Shown here one piece after another: positions 1 to 11,500 of a stretch of 64,000 nucleotides of DNA. The notes beneath the pieces are model-generated. The model searched no databases, was not told the origin of the DNA, and saw only the letters and a list, made by a program, of their open reading frames with translations. How positions within the stretch are numbered: position 1 is the first letter of the stretch; each line of letters starts with the position of its first letter. A program made the position numbers and the translations under genes. Source of the DNA: Adenophora triphylla var. japonica (Eukaryota; Streptophyta; Magnoliopsida; Asterales; Campanulaceae); contig JAFEMH010000937.1 of the NCBI GenBank assembly GCA_022495995.1, forward strand, positions 1 through 64,000, read 5' to 3'.

Positions 1-359
1 ATCAATTAGGTTTCAAGTTTCATTGATTTTTAATCGAGTGAAACTCATTATTCATACGTTTTGAGGTGAGTTTCGTATCACAATTGTTGTTGTTTTTTTA
101 TTTTTAATTGAATTATTGTTATTGGTTTTTGATCCGTGTTTTCAAAGTGATTCTGCTGCTTGTTCATGATATTCAGATGATTAACTCTGTTATATATTTG
201 TTGTATTTTTGAGCATCTTGATCTGTGGTTTCAAACTTGATTTTTTTTATTGTTGAACAATTTAGAACTTAAGGAATCAGTTGTATGTCTCAGTTAAATG
301 ATGGCTGATCCTTGCTGTTTGTTTATATTTGCAGATTCATTATCAGTTATATTAGTAAT

Positions 360-1930
360 ATGGATGATGCTGTGATGGCTTTGTTCAAGTTTGGTGGAGT
401 TAGTGCAGTTTATAGAATTACTAAGTTTTCATCTTTTGAATCATTGGTTGACTTTGCATGTAAGAGGGGGTCGTGCCTGCAGAAATATTTTCTTATTTTT
501 TCATACTCTTTTCGTGATAATTCTAATTGTCTACTAACAAATGAAGATGATTATGTGAACATGGGATTTATGGTATGGAAATTTTCAATTCAGCTTATTC
601 AGATTGATGTAAAACAGTGTGGTAGTTTGGACGTTGTTGATTCATCTTCATTGACCATTGTTAGTGGATTGTCATCTGATATTGAACGTAGTACGTGCTC
701 TAGTGTTGATTTGCCTATTAGTTTTTTTCGTCATATAAGCAGTTTAAAAGTGCAAAGTGGGCTACTGATATTCAAGGTGTTGGGCAGGTTTTTGAAGGCG
801 AAATTAGTGAGTTTAGAATTGTTTTGTGCAAATATGCCACAACTATTGGTTTTAATTTTGTCTATGTGAAAAATGACAAAGTGCGTCTTACTGCCAAGTG
901 TGTACACAGTGAAACAAGAGGTTGTCGTTGGAGAATTCATGCTTCAGTTGAAAATGCCAATGGTTTCGCGTATAAGGACCTATGAAAAGAATCATAGTTG
1001 TGGTGATATTTACGTGAATGGAATTAGAAAAAAGTTGAGTTCTGAGGTTATTTCAAGTATTATTCTTGAAGCAGTTCGTTCTAAGCCATCCACAGGTGTC
1101 GGTGAAGTTTTGCGTTTTCTCAAGGCAGATTATGGTGTTTCTGTTACTTACAGGGTTGCTTGGATTGCCGTTGAGAAATCAAGGGATGTGGTGTTTGGTG
1201 AAGAGAGTTAGCTTATGATAAGCTGAGATCTTACTTTGATAAGATGAGGCAATTGGACCCAACTAGTCATTTCGTTCTTGATTATGACCCGATATCTCAT
1301 CACTTTAAGAGGTGTTTTGTTTCGTTTGGGGCTTGTCTATTTGATTTCATTCTTGTTGTCCTCTGTTGTTTCTTGACGGGGCGCAATTGCGGGGAAAATA
1401 TAAGGGCGTGTTATTGGCTGCAACAGCTAAAGATGGAAACAATGGTAATTCACTTGATCTCTTTGTTTTTAGTACTTTTTAGCATGTTTGGAATATGTTT
1501 CTCTGTTGTTTTGCTAAATCAAACAATTGAGAACTTATTAGTTCTCAATTGTCTTATGAGGAAACCCAACTTTTCCTCATAAAAACAATTGAGAACTTAC
1601 TAATTCTCCCTGCTTTCATTCCTTCTGCTTATGTCATTTGAGGAACAATTTGAGGGATAAAATGAGGAGGTTTACTGCAGACCTTCGGCGAAAAATGATT
1701 TTTAAACTATGTCAATGTGAATTTGCTCCAACGAAAGAAATTTTTCACACTCTTTTGGATGAAATGAAGCATGAAGGTGGGGATAAAGTATCTGATTTTT
1801 TAGATAAACTTCCTCACGAGAATTATGCGAATGCATATTTTAAAGGAAAGAGATATGGTGAGATGACTTCAAATGCGGTAGAATCTTTTAATTCTCAGTT
1901 TAAAGATGCTCGCTCACTTCCTGTTTTTTT
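360..1930 (+). pseudogene. MURA-type Mutator transposase, broken
   Basis: Remnant of a MULE transposase, which cuts and pastes the element. An intron acceptor (TTTGCAG) ends near 334 and the first ATG is at 360. The N-terminal MuDR DNA-binding region is readable in two frames: a segment on FEGEISEFRIVLCKYA near 795-845, then RLTAKCVHSETRGCRWRIHAS near 885-945 and YEKNHSC near 980-1000. The next block, VNGIRKKLSSEVISSII, leads into the catalytic MULE domain with SYFDKMRQLDPTSHF (near 1225-1270) and LRGKYKGVLLAATAKDGNN (near 1385-1440), the end being a likely donor site (G|GTAATT). A later exon from about 1638 carries NAVESFNSQFKDARSLP near 1875-1920. At least three frame changes and several stops make it inactive. 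The family call rests on the block order; I see no intact DDE triad. Confidence 0.8.
1524..1608 (+). repeat. Composite hairpin repeat, copy A
   Basis: An intronic segment that folds on itself: CAATTGAGAACTTA is followed by its complement AGTTCTCAATTG, then TTATGAGGAAACCC faces TTTTCCTCATAA, then another CAATTGAGAACTTA. Two diverged copies with the same order and orientation lie at 26452 and 26561, beside the Ulp1-like gene. It may be a binding array for the element's own proteins. Confidence 0.7.
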
Positions 1931-1940
1931 TATTTTTGTT

Positions 1941-2449
1941 ATTTCATGTTTTAACAGTACTATGACCTTTTTACATTTTGAAGATGTGAACAATTATTAG
2001 ATTTTTTGAATACTTGATAAAATAAGTTCTCAATCGTTTCAATGAAAAGTCAGAAGACGTTATTATGTACAATCCCAAACTGCTGTAAACATTAGTTCTC
2101 AATTGTTTTAAAAACACTTTTTTTTTTCTGTTTTTTGTTATTATAATTGATAACTTAAGACATCAGTTGTGATAATTGACACATAATCATGATCAAGTGC
2201 ATGCTATACACAATTAATAATATAAGTTCTCAATTGTCAGAAAATTCTAGAACATGCCTTTTAATGTATAGGAAACTGCTCAAATTCTAATTTAGATAAC
2301 AAAATTATATACGAATATTTTGAACAACCGCCTTTAACACCACTTGCATTCATGAACATCAATTACAATTTTAAACCAAAAACGTTAAAATGTTAAACTA
2401 AACCCATTAACTGTATCAATACACTTTCTAACATCACTTCACCAAATAC
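1941..2449 (+). repeat. 510-bp duplicated MULE segment, left copy
   Basis: This non-coding segment, at the 3' side of the transposase gene, is repeated in the same orientation at 13867-14379. By eye I count about 22 substitutions plus a few indels, so identity is about 95%. It contains several TAAGTTCTCAATTG motifs typical of the MULE. The two copies bracket the Athila block exactly. Confidence 0.85.
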
Positions 2450-2451
2450 AA

Positions 2452-2800
2452 CTTGTTTGATCGTGACTAGTAGTATAGGCTGAATGTACCATCCTTAATT
2501 TTGATGAAAACTTGTATTAAAAGGCATGATTATTTGATAAATAAACGATTGTTCGAGTCCCAACTCCGAGAATACCTTCGTCTGATAAGAATTCAATTAA
2601 AGTGATCTGTGTATGTTTTTAGTATTTTCATAAACCAAAGCATATTTTCCCACAATCTTATTTCTATAAATCTATATAAAAACAAATATCTTTCTATGTA
2701 AACCCTGTCTCTGTGGGATCGACCCGTACTTGCACTTGCTATACTATTATAACCCGTACACTTGTGGTATAAAAAGAACCGTTAGGTTCTGAGACAAACA
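2452..2800 (+). repeat. Athila 5' LTR, 3' remnant only
   Basis: This matches the final 349 bp of the solo LTR at 15620-15973 with roughly 26 differences, about 7-8%. It ends in GAGACAAACA directly before the primer binding site. The first kilobase of the LTR, including its promoter, is gone, and the fragment abuts MULE DNA at about 2450. Confidence 0.85.
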
Positions 2801-2806
2801 AGTTTT

Positions 2807-2826
2807 TTGTGCCGTCGTCGGGGACA
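2807..2826 (+). other. Primer binding site, tRNA-Asp type
   Basis: TGTGCCGTCGTCGGGGAC a few bases after the LTR end resembles the usual Athila primer binding site TGGCGCCGTTGCCGGGGA, complementary to the 3' end of a plant tRNA. Two or three positions differ. Confidence 0.7.
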
Positions 2827-3030
2827 ACGGTTTACTTTTTTAATATTTGTCTTTACTACATTTTTTTTTGTTAAATATTCTTTCCGAAGATTTGTTGCGT
2901 TTAATTTCTTTCTTGAGTATTCTTTGCAATTTATGAAAAGAACTGGATCTTTCTTGATAATTTCGATCCGTAACCCGAAAGAACTTTTCACGAAAGATTA
3001 AGAAGACTCAAAGAAGTACTAGAAAAACAA

Positions 3031-4316
3031 ATGGCGGAAGGAGAACCCGCAATACCACCTAGAACCTTAAGGGACTTTGTTAATCCAAGTACCCCGGGAA
3101 CTAGATCACCTATAGTTGTGCTGAACGCTAATGCGACCAACTTTGAGATAAAATTGCAGCTACTACACATGGTTATGAATAACCAATATAGCGGTTCAGC
3201 ATTTGAAGATCCTCACCTCCATGTGCAAACATTCCTAGAATATCGTGACACCACCCGAATCCAAGGTGTCACGTCGGAGGCAATAAGGATGTGCCTTTTC
3301 CGTTTATTTTTGAAGGGTAAGAAAAAACAGTGGCTGAACTCGATCCCCAGAATTCCTTAACAACAGGGGACCAAGTTCAAGAAGCTTTCCTAGGGCGTTT
3401 CTTCCCACCAAGTAAGAACGCCCAAATTCGTACTAAAATTACAAACTTCAGCCAAACAGGAAGTGAGTCACTGTATGACGCTTGGGAGCGGTTCAAATAG
3501 CTCCTAATGATGTGCCCTCACCACGGGCTTGAAAAGTGGTTAATTGATCATACTTTCTACAATGGTCTCACATTTAAAACAAGAGAGACCATAGACACTG
3601 CTGCAGTAGGAGCACTTATGAACAAGACGGTGGGACGAGGCATATGATCTCATTGAGAACATAGCCATAAACCACTATCAATGGTCGAATGAAAGGGAGC
3701 AAGTAAATTTTGTTAATTCTTATGGACAAAAAGGGGGTATGTATTCAAATACATACAATCCTGTGTGGAGAAATCACTCCAATTTTTCCTATAAGAATAA
3801 CAATGTTTTAAACTCACAACCTTCCGCACAACCACCGGGATTCACACAAAAGAATTTCAATTCTAATTCTAATGCTTTCCCTCCCCCTAAATCTAAGTTA
3901 GATCTTTTTATGGATTTTGTTGTTCAAAGTAAAAATGCTCAAGAAAAGATCAACAATGAATTTAGGGAAATTTCAAGCAGTTGAATACTAGGTTCGATAA
4001 CCTAGATGCGCACAATAGGATGCTTGAAAACTAACAAGCTCAACAGGCCAATACTTCAAATAGACCACAAGGGAGTCTTCCCGGTCAACCTCAAAGACCT
4101 AATGAGAATGTTAACATGTTAAACACTAGGAGTAATAATGAATTGATAGATGTATGCCCTAGTGAAAAGGATATTAGTCCAACCCTACCGATGGTTGAGA
4201 CTAATACGGACATTGAAAAGGGGACAGAATCCTCTAGGCTTGCTAGAAATTTTGACCCACCAATACCATATCCTCAAAGGTTGGTCAAAATAGAAGTGAA
4301 CGAGGAGTATACATAA
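3031..4316 (+). pseudogene. Athila gag
   Basis: Capsid polyprotein remnant. The start MAEGEPAIPPRTLRDF at 3031 is typical of Athila/Tat gag proteins. The conserved gag domain is visible as DPHLHVQTFLEYRDT, then IRMCLFRLFLKGKKKQWL near 3280-3340. After a frameshift near 3350 the conserved block QEAFLGRFFPPSKNAQIR continues near 3388-3430. More stops follow at 3499 and 3648. The C-terminal low-complexity region (3739-4316) is rich in Asn and Gln, as usual for this family. It cannot make a functional capsid. Confidence 0.85.
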
Positions 4317-4328
4317 TTTTTAGAAGTT

Positions 4329-4960
4329 TTGGACTCTATAAATGTAAACGTTCCATTTTCAGAAAATATACAAGAAATGCCTCCCCATGCTAGACCTTTA
4401 AAACAAATGCTTTCAGATAAGGATAAATTAGAAGAATTTGAGAATGTTATTTTGGCAGAAGACGTAAGTGTTATTTTGCAAAAGAAACTGCCCCCAAAGC
4501 TCAAAGATCCCGAAACTTTCTCAATCCCGTGTTGCATTGGCAGGTGTAATATACACATTTCCATGCTTGATTTAGGGGCTAGCGTTAGCCTAATGCCATT
4601 ATCGGTTAGTGAGAGATTAGGTGTGGGGAAACTCAAACCTACCACCATTTCTCTCCAATTGGCAGACCGCTTCACACAATACCCCATAGGTATAATGGAA
4701 AATATGCCTTGTCGAATAGGGAACTTAATTATCCATGTCGATTTTGTAGTTCTCGAGATAGAAGAAGACCAATAAATCCCGGTCATTCTAGGGAGACCAT
4801 TTCTTGCCACCGTAGGGGCAATAATAGACGTAAAAAATGGTACTCTCTCACTAAATGTCGGAAAAGAAAAAGTTGAATTTGATATGCAAAACATGAATCT
4901 CGAGGACACTTTCCAAGAAATCGCCACCCCTGAAAATAACAATGAAAAGGGTGAAGAGTC
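4329..4960 (+). pseudogene. Athila aspartic protease
   Basis: Retropepsin that would process the polyprotein. After the linker MPPHARPLKQMLSDK comes IPCCIGRCNIHISML and the active-site block DLGASVSLMPLSVSERLG near 4567-4622, where the family usually has DLGAS or DLGSS. A stop at 4773 interrupts the second conserved block, which continues as IPVILGRPFLATVGAIIDV near 4777-4832. It lies between gag and the place where RT should begin. Confidence 0.85.
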
Positions 4961-5099
4961 ACAACCTAAAGATCGGATAGTAAATCATTTTATAAATGAA
5001 AAATATTTAGATTGTGATAATAGTAGTGATGTGTTCAAGTATTCTATGCATCCTGTTACTAACCATGCAGTCAAAGACGCAAATCTTGAAGGAACAAAG

Positions 5100-5340
5100 G
5101 AACCAAACAAGAAAAACATGTCGAAATATCGAATGTGTAAAGACTATAGACAACTTTTTCCACCAAGAAAAAGTACGGGATGATGTGTAAAAACTCGAAC
5201 ACTCCAAGGGGCATAAGATGGCAAGTTGTTAAAGACAACATGCCATCACAATACCATTCATTGCCCGTATTGATTAAAGGAAAGGGGTCGAGCTAATGAC
5301 CTTAAACAAGCATCATCGGTATAGTAAACCGATCGATTAT
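5100..5340 (+). other. Scar of the missing Athila pol and end-of-pol remnant
   Basis: Within about 100 bp the sequence jumps from the region downstream of the protease to the post-pol signature GGTCGAGCTAATGACCTTAA (near 5286-5305), which in Athila follows the integrase. No RT, RNase H or integrase motif is visible on either strand here. An internal deletion of roughly 3 kb is the simplest reading. Confidence 0.6.
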
Positions 5341-5393
5341 TTTTCTTTTATATTTTTAATTAATTATTTAATTATTTAAAAATTTCAGAAAAA

Positions 5394-5501
5394 GTGCTCG
5401 GCCGAGCACCTCACATGACTCGGCCGAGCAAGGTGGAACAGAAGAAGCATCAGTCTGAAGCCAAGTGCTCGGCCAAGGCAAGGCCTATGCTCGGCCGAGC
5501 A
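5394..5501 (+). promoter_or_regulatory. Quartet of GCTCGGCCGAGC palindromes before the Athila ORF1 gene
   Basis: There are four sites: a perfect 16-bp palindrome GTGCTCGGCCGAGCAC at 5394-5409, CTCGGCCGAG at 5419-5428, a decayed copy at about 5465-5476, and TGCTCGGCCGAGCA at 5488-5501. Start-to-start spacings are about 23, 47 and 24 bp. The same quartet with nearly the same spacing lies in the solo LTR at 14880-14985. The position, followed by a pyrimidine-rich leader at 5560-5610 and then ORF1, suggests an internal promoter. Function is inferred. Confidence 0.6.
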
Positions 5502-5941
5502 AAGCACACTGAGGGACATAATTTTTTGGTCAAAAACGGGATTTTTAACAAAACCCTCACTCTTCCACCTCCCTAGATCCCTCTCTCTCTCTCTCTAAAA
5601 CCCTCAAAACCTCTGCCCCCTACCACCATAAATCCACCAAATCCACCATTGATTCCGGCCAAACAACCTTCCTCCACCCTAATTCCATCTTCTAAACATT
5701 ACCTAAACTATCCACTACCCAAAAATCACCCCCAATTCCTCCAATTTTCAAAAAACCTAGTTCTTCCCCCAAACCCAAAAAACTCAAATTTGCTCAAGTT
5801 GGTGATTTCATTGAAGTACTCAAGCTACAATCAAAGAAGAAACACAAGATCACAAGGCATTACTCGGGTAACTCGAAATCTCCCTCATTCCTTTTTGTTG
5901 AAAATTGTTGGGTTTTGTTTCTAAGTTGTTATTAGTTCATC

Positions 5942-7500
5942 ATGGACAAAAGATGAAAGGGAAAAACAACAACTAGGGCACCAAAAAGATCTCGTAAGGA
6001 TGACTCTTCTAGCTCTAGATTAACCCCAACACTTAATACTTTGGGGATTGATTTCCAATCCGAGTCTGAAACTGCTAGATTTGCTAAGATTTGTGGGAAG
6101 AATATCAAACCCACACAATTCCCTGACTCAGACACAATGAGAGTCTTAGGAATTAGAGGCAATATTCGGGCTTTACACCAAGGGTTAAATGGCGAGGAAT
6201 TCTTGCTAACTAAGGCAAAAACATACGAAAACCTCACCCTAGAATTCCTAAGTTTCATGACCAAGAGAACAAGAACCTTTATTGATAATGAAACGGGTGA
6301 AGAGTTTGAGGACATAGAAATAGGATTCCGATTGCTAAACACTTACCACACCCTTGACCTTGAGGAGATCAACGATATTCTTGGTTGGCCTTCCCCCAGG
6401 AACGTCCCGAATATACCCCCTCCACATTATAATGCAGACATCTTTTGGATGCAAATCACTGGCCATACAAATTTCCTCCCCAAAACATCCAAAGCTTCCT
6501 TGATAATTCATCCCGTCCTCCGTCATATCCATAGAATTTATGCTTGCACCATTTTTGCAAGAGAAGATAAGGGGACGATCAACAGGAATGAATTATTCCT
6601 TTTATGGGCGTTTGTCACGGGGTATATAGAGATAAGTTTGGGAAAGTGATTCATTGACCGACTTTGGGATCACATTTCCCCTAGATTTTCCGGTGACATT
6701 CACATATGAGGGATGATAATGCTCCTTGCGATTTATGTATGTATTCAATTACATGAAGAAGGTCCCGACGCTTGGGTACCAGTTAGAGGATCAATAACTC
6801 TTGATATAGCGGCCCTAAAGGTAATGAATATGATTTCTGAAGTTTAACAAGGAGGATACACATGGTTTGTTGGAGGTGGAGCAAATAAAACACCTTACGC
6901 CATTTTGCCCAATGCCAATATCCCCGTAGTATCAATAAGCCAACCGAATACTTGGATTTTCCCTCGTATCTTAGGTTAAGTTGAAGAAAGTGGCCAGAGC
7001 ACTGGGACACCAACACGGAGGTCCTGGGTTCGACTCCCCCCAGGAGTTAGAGTGAATGTTTATCCCTCCCTAGTTTATATTAGGCACTTCTGGGGTGGGG
7101 ATTTTAAGGAAATTTCAGTGAATTGATGGACTTATTAGCGAATTGACTTAAAAAGGGCTTGCCTTGAGGTAGGCAAGCCTAAAAAAAAAAAAAGTTGAAG
7201 AAAGGAATGTAAGAGTTAGTTTGGGCAAGAAGAAGGGAATGAGGAAGAACAACAAAAACCAACAAACCTCAACCAAAACCAATTACCACCCGAATTCTAC
7301 ACCAGATTTGACCAATTGACCCTCCAAAATAATCAAATTCTCTAACACCTATCACAGTTTTCTCAAGAATTTCGTAAATTCCGAACTGATATCCAAGGTC
7401 GAGTAAATACAGTCCAAGGACAAGTAGACTCCATCTATAATTACGGGATCAATCATTGGGACAACTTTCCACCACTACCGCCACTGCCACCATTTCTGTA
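5942..7500 (+). pseudogene. Athila ORF1 protein (env-position gene), broken by stops and a SINE
   Basis: Extra Athila gene downstream of pol; its biochemical role is unknown. The ATG at 5942 is followed by a TGA at 5954, then an open frame to 6649. The family signature (ATHILA ORF-1) is seen in RFAKICGKNIKPTQFPD near 6080-6130, YENLTLEFLSF near 6226-6258 and RLLNTYHTLDLEEINDILGW near 6329-6388. Further stops follow from 6647 on, then the SINE at 6991. The C-terminal tail resumes after it in another frame, with QLTLQNNQIL near 7315 and a polyproline end near 7480. The trailer (7540-7575), with a GTGTGGGGGAGA motif, is the usual Athila ending. Confidence 0.8.
6991..7191 (+). mobile_element. tRNA-derived SINE
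   Basis: A 201-bp insertion in the Athila ORF1 gene. It starts TGGCCAGAGCACTGGG, which resembles a pol III A box, and has GGTTCGACTCC about 37 bp later, a near-perfect B box. It ends in a run of A. The 13-bp target duplication AAGTTGAAGAAAG flanks it at 6978-6990 and 7192-7204. The tail sequence GGCTTGCCTTGAGGTAGGC forms a small hairpin. I cannot name the SINE family. Confidence 0.85.
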
Positions 7501-7504
7501 AGTT

Positions 7505-8197
7505 TATCCTTTTTCCCATCATTTTATTGTCCTTAAAACATTGAGGACAATATTTATTTTAAGTGTGGGGGAGACTTATTTCCATATTATAGTTGCATTG
7601 CTTGCATTTTAGTTTAGTTTTATTTCATGTTTCTTTATTTTAAGCTTAGTCATGCTTTTTCCTTTTTTTCATTTTTCTTGTAAGCATTAGAAGCATGTTT
7701 TTCTTTCAAAAAAATAAATAAAAATAAAATAAAAATCCGTATGATGATGAAGTGTTCTAAGCATTAAAAGGTTATTTAATTGCCTTTAAAACCAATATCT
7801 ATTCCTTGATTCATATTTTCTCAAAAATTTGAAAAGATTTCCTAGAAATTGAATTTAGGGGTGTATTGGGAGATAGATAAAATAGTTATAAATTAATATA
7901 GTATAAATAAAATTGCTCTAAAAAGCATTATTTTTGTGAAAATTTTGGAGCATTAGATACTATTATTATTTTCGAAAAGATTAATTTTTCACTTCGGGAC
8001 TTTCAACTTTGAAATTCATTTTTCGAAGGGCACTCATCTCTTTATGCACCATTTTTGGATTACTTTTACCTCCATTCCATCTTCAAGGCTAATTAAGCAT
8101 AAAATTGAGCACGTCTTGCTTCAATAAACTTCTCCACTCGAAAATCAAAATAAATAAATCATTATTAGAGTGAGAAAATAAAAAAGCAAGGTGTGAT
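7505..8197 (+). other. Athila 3' non-coding region, left part
   Basis: AT-rich sequence after the Athila ORF1 stop, with the ACATTGAGGACAATATTTA and GTGTGGGGGAG trailer typical of the lineage. No coding potential is seen. It is cut at 8197 by the copia insertion and resumes at 13416. Confidence 0.6.
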
Positions 8198-8520
8198 TGA
8201 ACGAATAACCACCTGCAAGCATAAAATAAGAGACAGACGCTAAAGAGGAAGAGATATGACCGAGAGAGAATATACAGAAAATAGAGAGAGAAGACAACAA
8301 ATTTAGAAGAGAACCCAACTTGGGTTTTTCTCTGGACTCTTTTTCAATATATAGAATATGTGCCATACCTATTTACAAGGAAAGGTAAATATTATTCTAA
8401 TCAAAATCCCTATAACAAAAGAGGGAGGATAAATTACAATATTCACAATATTCACATAATCTTGGAGTCTTTGGAGATATTGAACACGTGAGTCTTTGGA
8501 CTCACGTAATAGGTCTTTCA
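8198..8520 (-). repeat. Copia 3' LTR
   Basis: In element orientation it begins TGAAAGACCTATTACGTGAG and ends GGTTATTCGTTCA. It holds an inverted repeat ACTCACGTGAGTC-like core near its start (8488-8505). About seven differences separate it from the 5' LTR at 13093. Confidence 0.95.
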
Positions 8521-8533
8521 CCCTCCCTCAAGC
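8521..8533 (-). other. Copia polypurine tract
   Basis: Reading on the minus strand, GCTTGAGGGAGGG abuts the 3' LTR. This is the expected place and composition for the plus-strand priming site. Confidence 0.8.
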
Positions 8534-11500
8534 TAAGCGGAGAATGACGAAGCTGCAGCTTGTCGGATAATAAATGGAACCTCGGTTTAGCAAGGCTCTT
8601 GGTGAAGATATCAGCAAGTTGGTCGGAGGATGAAATGTGATGAAGTAGTAAGAAACCACGTTGGTGCAAGTCACGAACGAAATGGAGATCAATTTCAATG
8701 TGACGAGTGCGAGCATGAAAAATGGGGTTTTTCGACATATGAAGAGCAGAGATATTGTCACAATACAGGTGTGGGGGAAGAAGAACAAGGCCGAGCTCAC
8801 GGTAAAGATAGGAGAACCACCTGAGTTCGGCTGCTGTAGATGCTAATGCCCGATATTCTGCATCACTAGAAGAACGGGCTACAATATGTTGCTTCTTTGC
8901 CATACATGCTACTATGTTTGGACCAATAAATACACAAGCACCCGTAGTTGATCGACGAGTATCAGGCGAACCTGCCCAATCCGCATCACAAAATGTCATG
9001 AGTGTAGTGTCCGGAGAAGCTTGAAAGGATAGTCCCAAAGAAATCGTGCCTTTAAGAAATCTGAATATCCGTTTGACAGCTTGAAGATGAGAGGTGCAAG
9101 GTGCGTGCATAAACTGACAAATTTGATTTACCGCAAATGATAAATCTGGACGTGTAAGTGTAGCATATTGAAGACCGCCTACCATGCTGCAATATAGATA
9201 AGCATCCGGCATAGGATCACCGTCAAGGGCGGACAAGTGGCTACCTGGAGCAAGTGGGGTGGATGCCGGTTTACACAGGTTCTTGTTGAACTTGTGTAAA
9301 AGATCGGAAACATAACGGGATTGATTTAGTATAAGATGGGAAGCGGTGCGTGTTGCCTCTATACCAAGAAAGTAGCTGAGATGTCCCAGCCTTCTACTCT
9401 CAAAAGTCGAACAAATGGATTCGATTACCGAATTAACCGAAGAAGCAAGGGACCCGATTACGATGATATCGTCCACATAAACAAGTATGGCGACGACAGT
9501 ACCTTGGTGATGCCGAATAAATAAAGACGAATCAGCTTGACTATTGAAGAAGCCAAGAGTAAGGAGATAATCATGTAACCGACGAAACCAAGCCCGTGGT
9601 GATTGCTTAAGACCATAGAGTGCACGATGGAGACGGCAAACAAAGTGTGGATGAGAAGAATCAACAAAACCCGGGGGTTGGGTCATATAAACTTCCTCAT
9701 TAAGAATACCGTTGAGGAAGGCATTTCAGACATCTAACTGTTCAATAGGCCAACCACGAGAGTGGGCAAGAGAAAGGATGCTGCGAATGGTAGCCGGTTT
9801 AATGACCGGACTAAAAGTTTCCTCATAATCTACACCTTCCTGTTGAGTGTAACCTTGTGCAACCAAACGAGCCTTGTACCTTTCTATTGACCCATCTGCC
9901 TTCCGTTTAATTTTATATATCCATTTACTACCCACGATGTTGTGCCGAGGAGGGGGAGGGACAAAGGACCACGTGCCATTTTTATGAATCGCCAAGAGCT
10001 CTTCATGCATTGCCTGCTGCCAGTGTGGGAACGGAGCAGCTTGACGGAAAGTTCGTGGTTCAAAGTTGTCAGAGTTCGTTTGAGCAGCAGTGAGTGCAAA
10101 GGGATGTTTGGGACAAAAAATCCCTGCCTTAGCACGTGTGACCATGGGGTGTCTGCCAAGAAGAGTAGAAGCAGGCTGAGAAGATGATGGGCTGCTGTTT
10201 GGAGAGGTGGACTGTGAACTACTAGGAGTAGTGGGCTGGACAGGCCCATCCGGTCCAACCCCAGATGACGCGGTCTGGTCCAGCGAGAAAGGGAGAGGAT
10301 CATTCACGAACATAGGCCTGGATGGGTGTGGCCCAGTAGTCGGATTAGGCAGTGCAGCAGCTGGACTGGAGCTTGAGAGAGAGTCCGCAATAATGGGCTG
10401 CGACTCAGATGATGATATTGCAAGAGGCAGTGGAGTGGAGTCCAAATGTGTCGGATCAGGAGGGACCGAAGGAGCAGGACTAATGGGTATATTTCTGACC
10501 AAAGTCGAACTTGTGGTAGTAGCTTTAGGCACCCATTTTTGTACCTGAGATGGTGAGTTCGCAGCAGGTATAGCAGTAGCAAAAGATTTTGCAACATAGT
10601 AAAAATGGCTTTCGTCAAACAAAACATGGCGAGATATATAAATACGCCCAGTCAAGGGATTAAAACATCGGTACCCTTTCCTCATTAGATCATATCCTAA
10701 AAACACACATGGGACGGACTTAAGCATAAGTTTGTGTTTATTGTAGGGTACAAGGTTAGGGAAGCATGTACACCCAAAAGTTTTCAAAAACTTATAATCC
10801 GGCTTTCGTTGCCATAGTTTTTCATACGGAGACATGAATTTTAGTTGACGCATAGGCAAGCGGTTTATGAGAAAAACAGCTGTGGAAAAAGCTTCTAACC
10901 AGAACGATTGAGGAACTTGTGACTGAGCTAATAAACATAAACCCATTTCATTAATGTGCCGGTGTTTTCTTTCAACGACTCCATTTTGTTGGGGAGTATA
11001 GGCACAGGAAGAACGATGACCTATACCATTTTTCCGCAAGTACTCAGCAAACTGACGATTAATGAATTCCCCTCCCCCATCAGTTTGGATAGTTTTAACA
11101 GTATGTATAGCTGAGATTTTTCGTGTTAGCTGATTTTCAATGAAAGTTTTAAAATCAGTAAAAACACTAAACACATCAGACTTATGGAATAAAGGATATA
11201 GCCATACATAACGAGAAAAATCATCTACGATTGATAAATAAAACTTAAATCCAGAAACTGATGAAACCGGGGAAGGTCCCCAAACATCCAAATGAAGCAA
11301 GTCTAAAGGTTTAGCAGAATTAAAAGATCGAAGTTCAAAAGGAAGATTACAAGATTTTCCTAACGGGCGAATATGACACATCTCCCTACACTTGACCGAA
11401 CCACTAACAGGAATTTTAGCTTTATTGACTAAACAACCAAAAATATGAGAGGACGGATGACCTAAGCGAGCATGCCATGTAGAGGATGAAGCATGCTCCC

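Noticed and set aside
7020..7040. tRNA gene
   Set aside because: A B-box (GGTTCGACTCC) is present but there is no cloverleaf, and the A tail and target duplication show a SINE.
8145..8366. Short minus-strand frame MAHILYIEKESREKPKLG, also at 13073-13261
   Set aside because: It lies in the copia LTR, and both copies are just the two LTRs; no gene is expected there.
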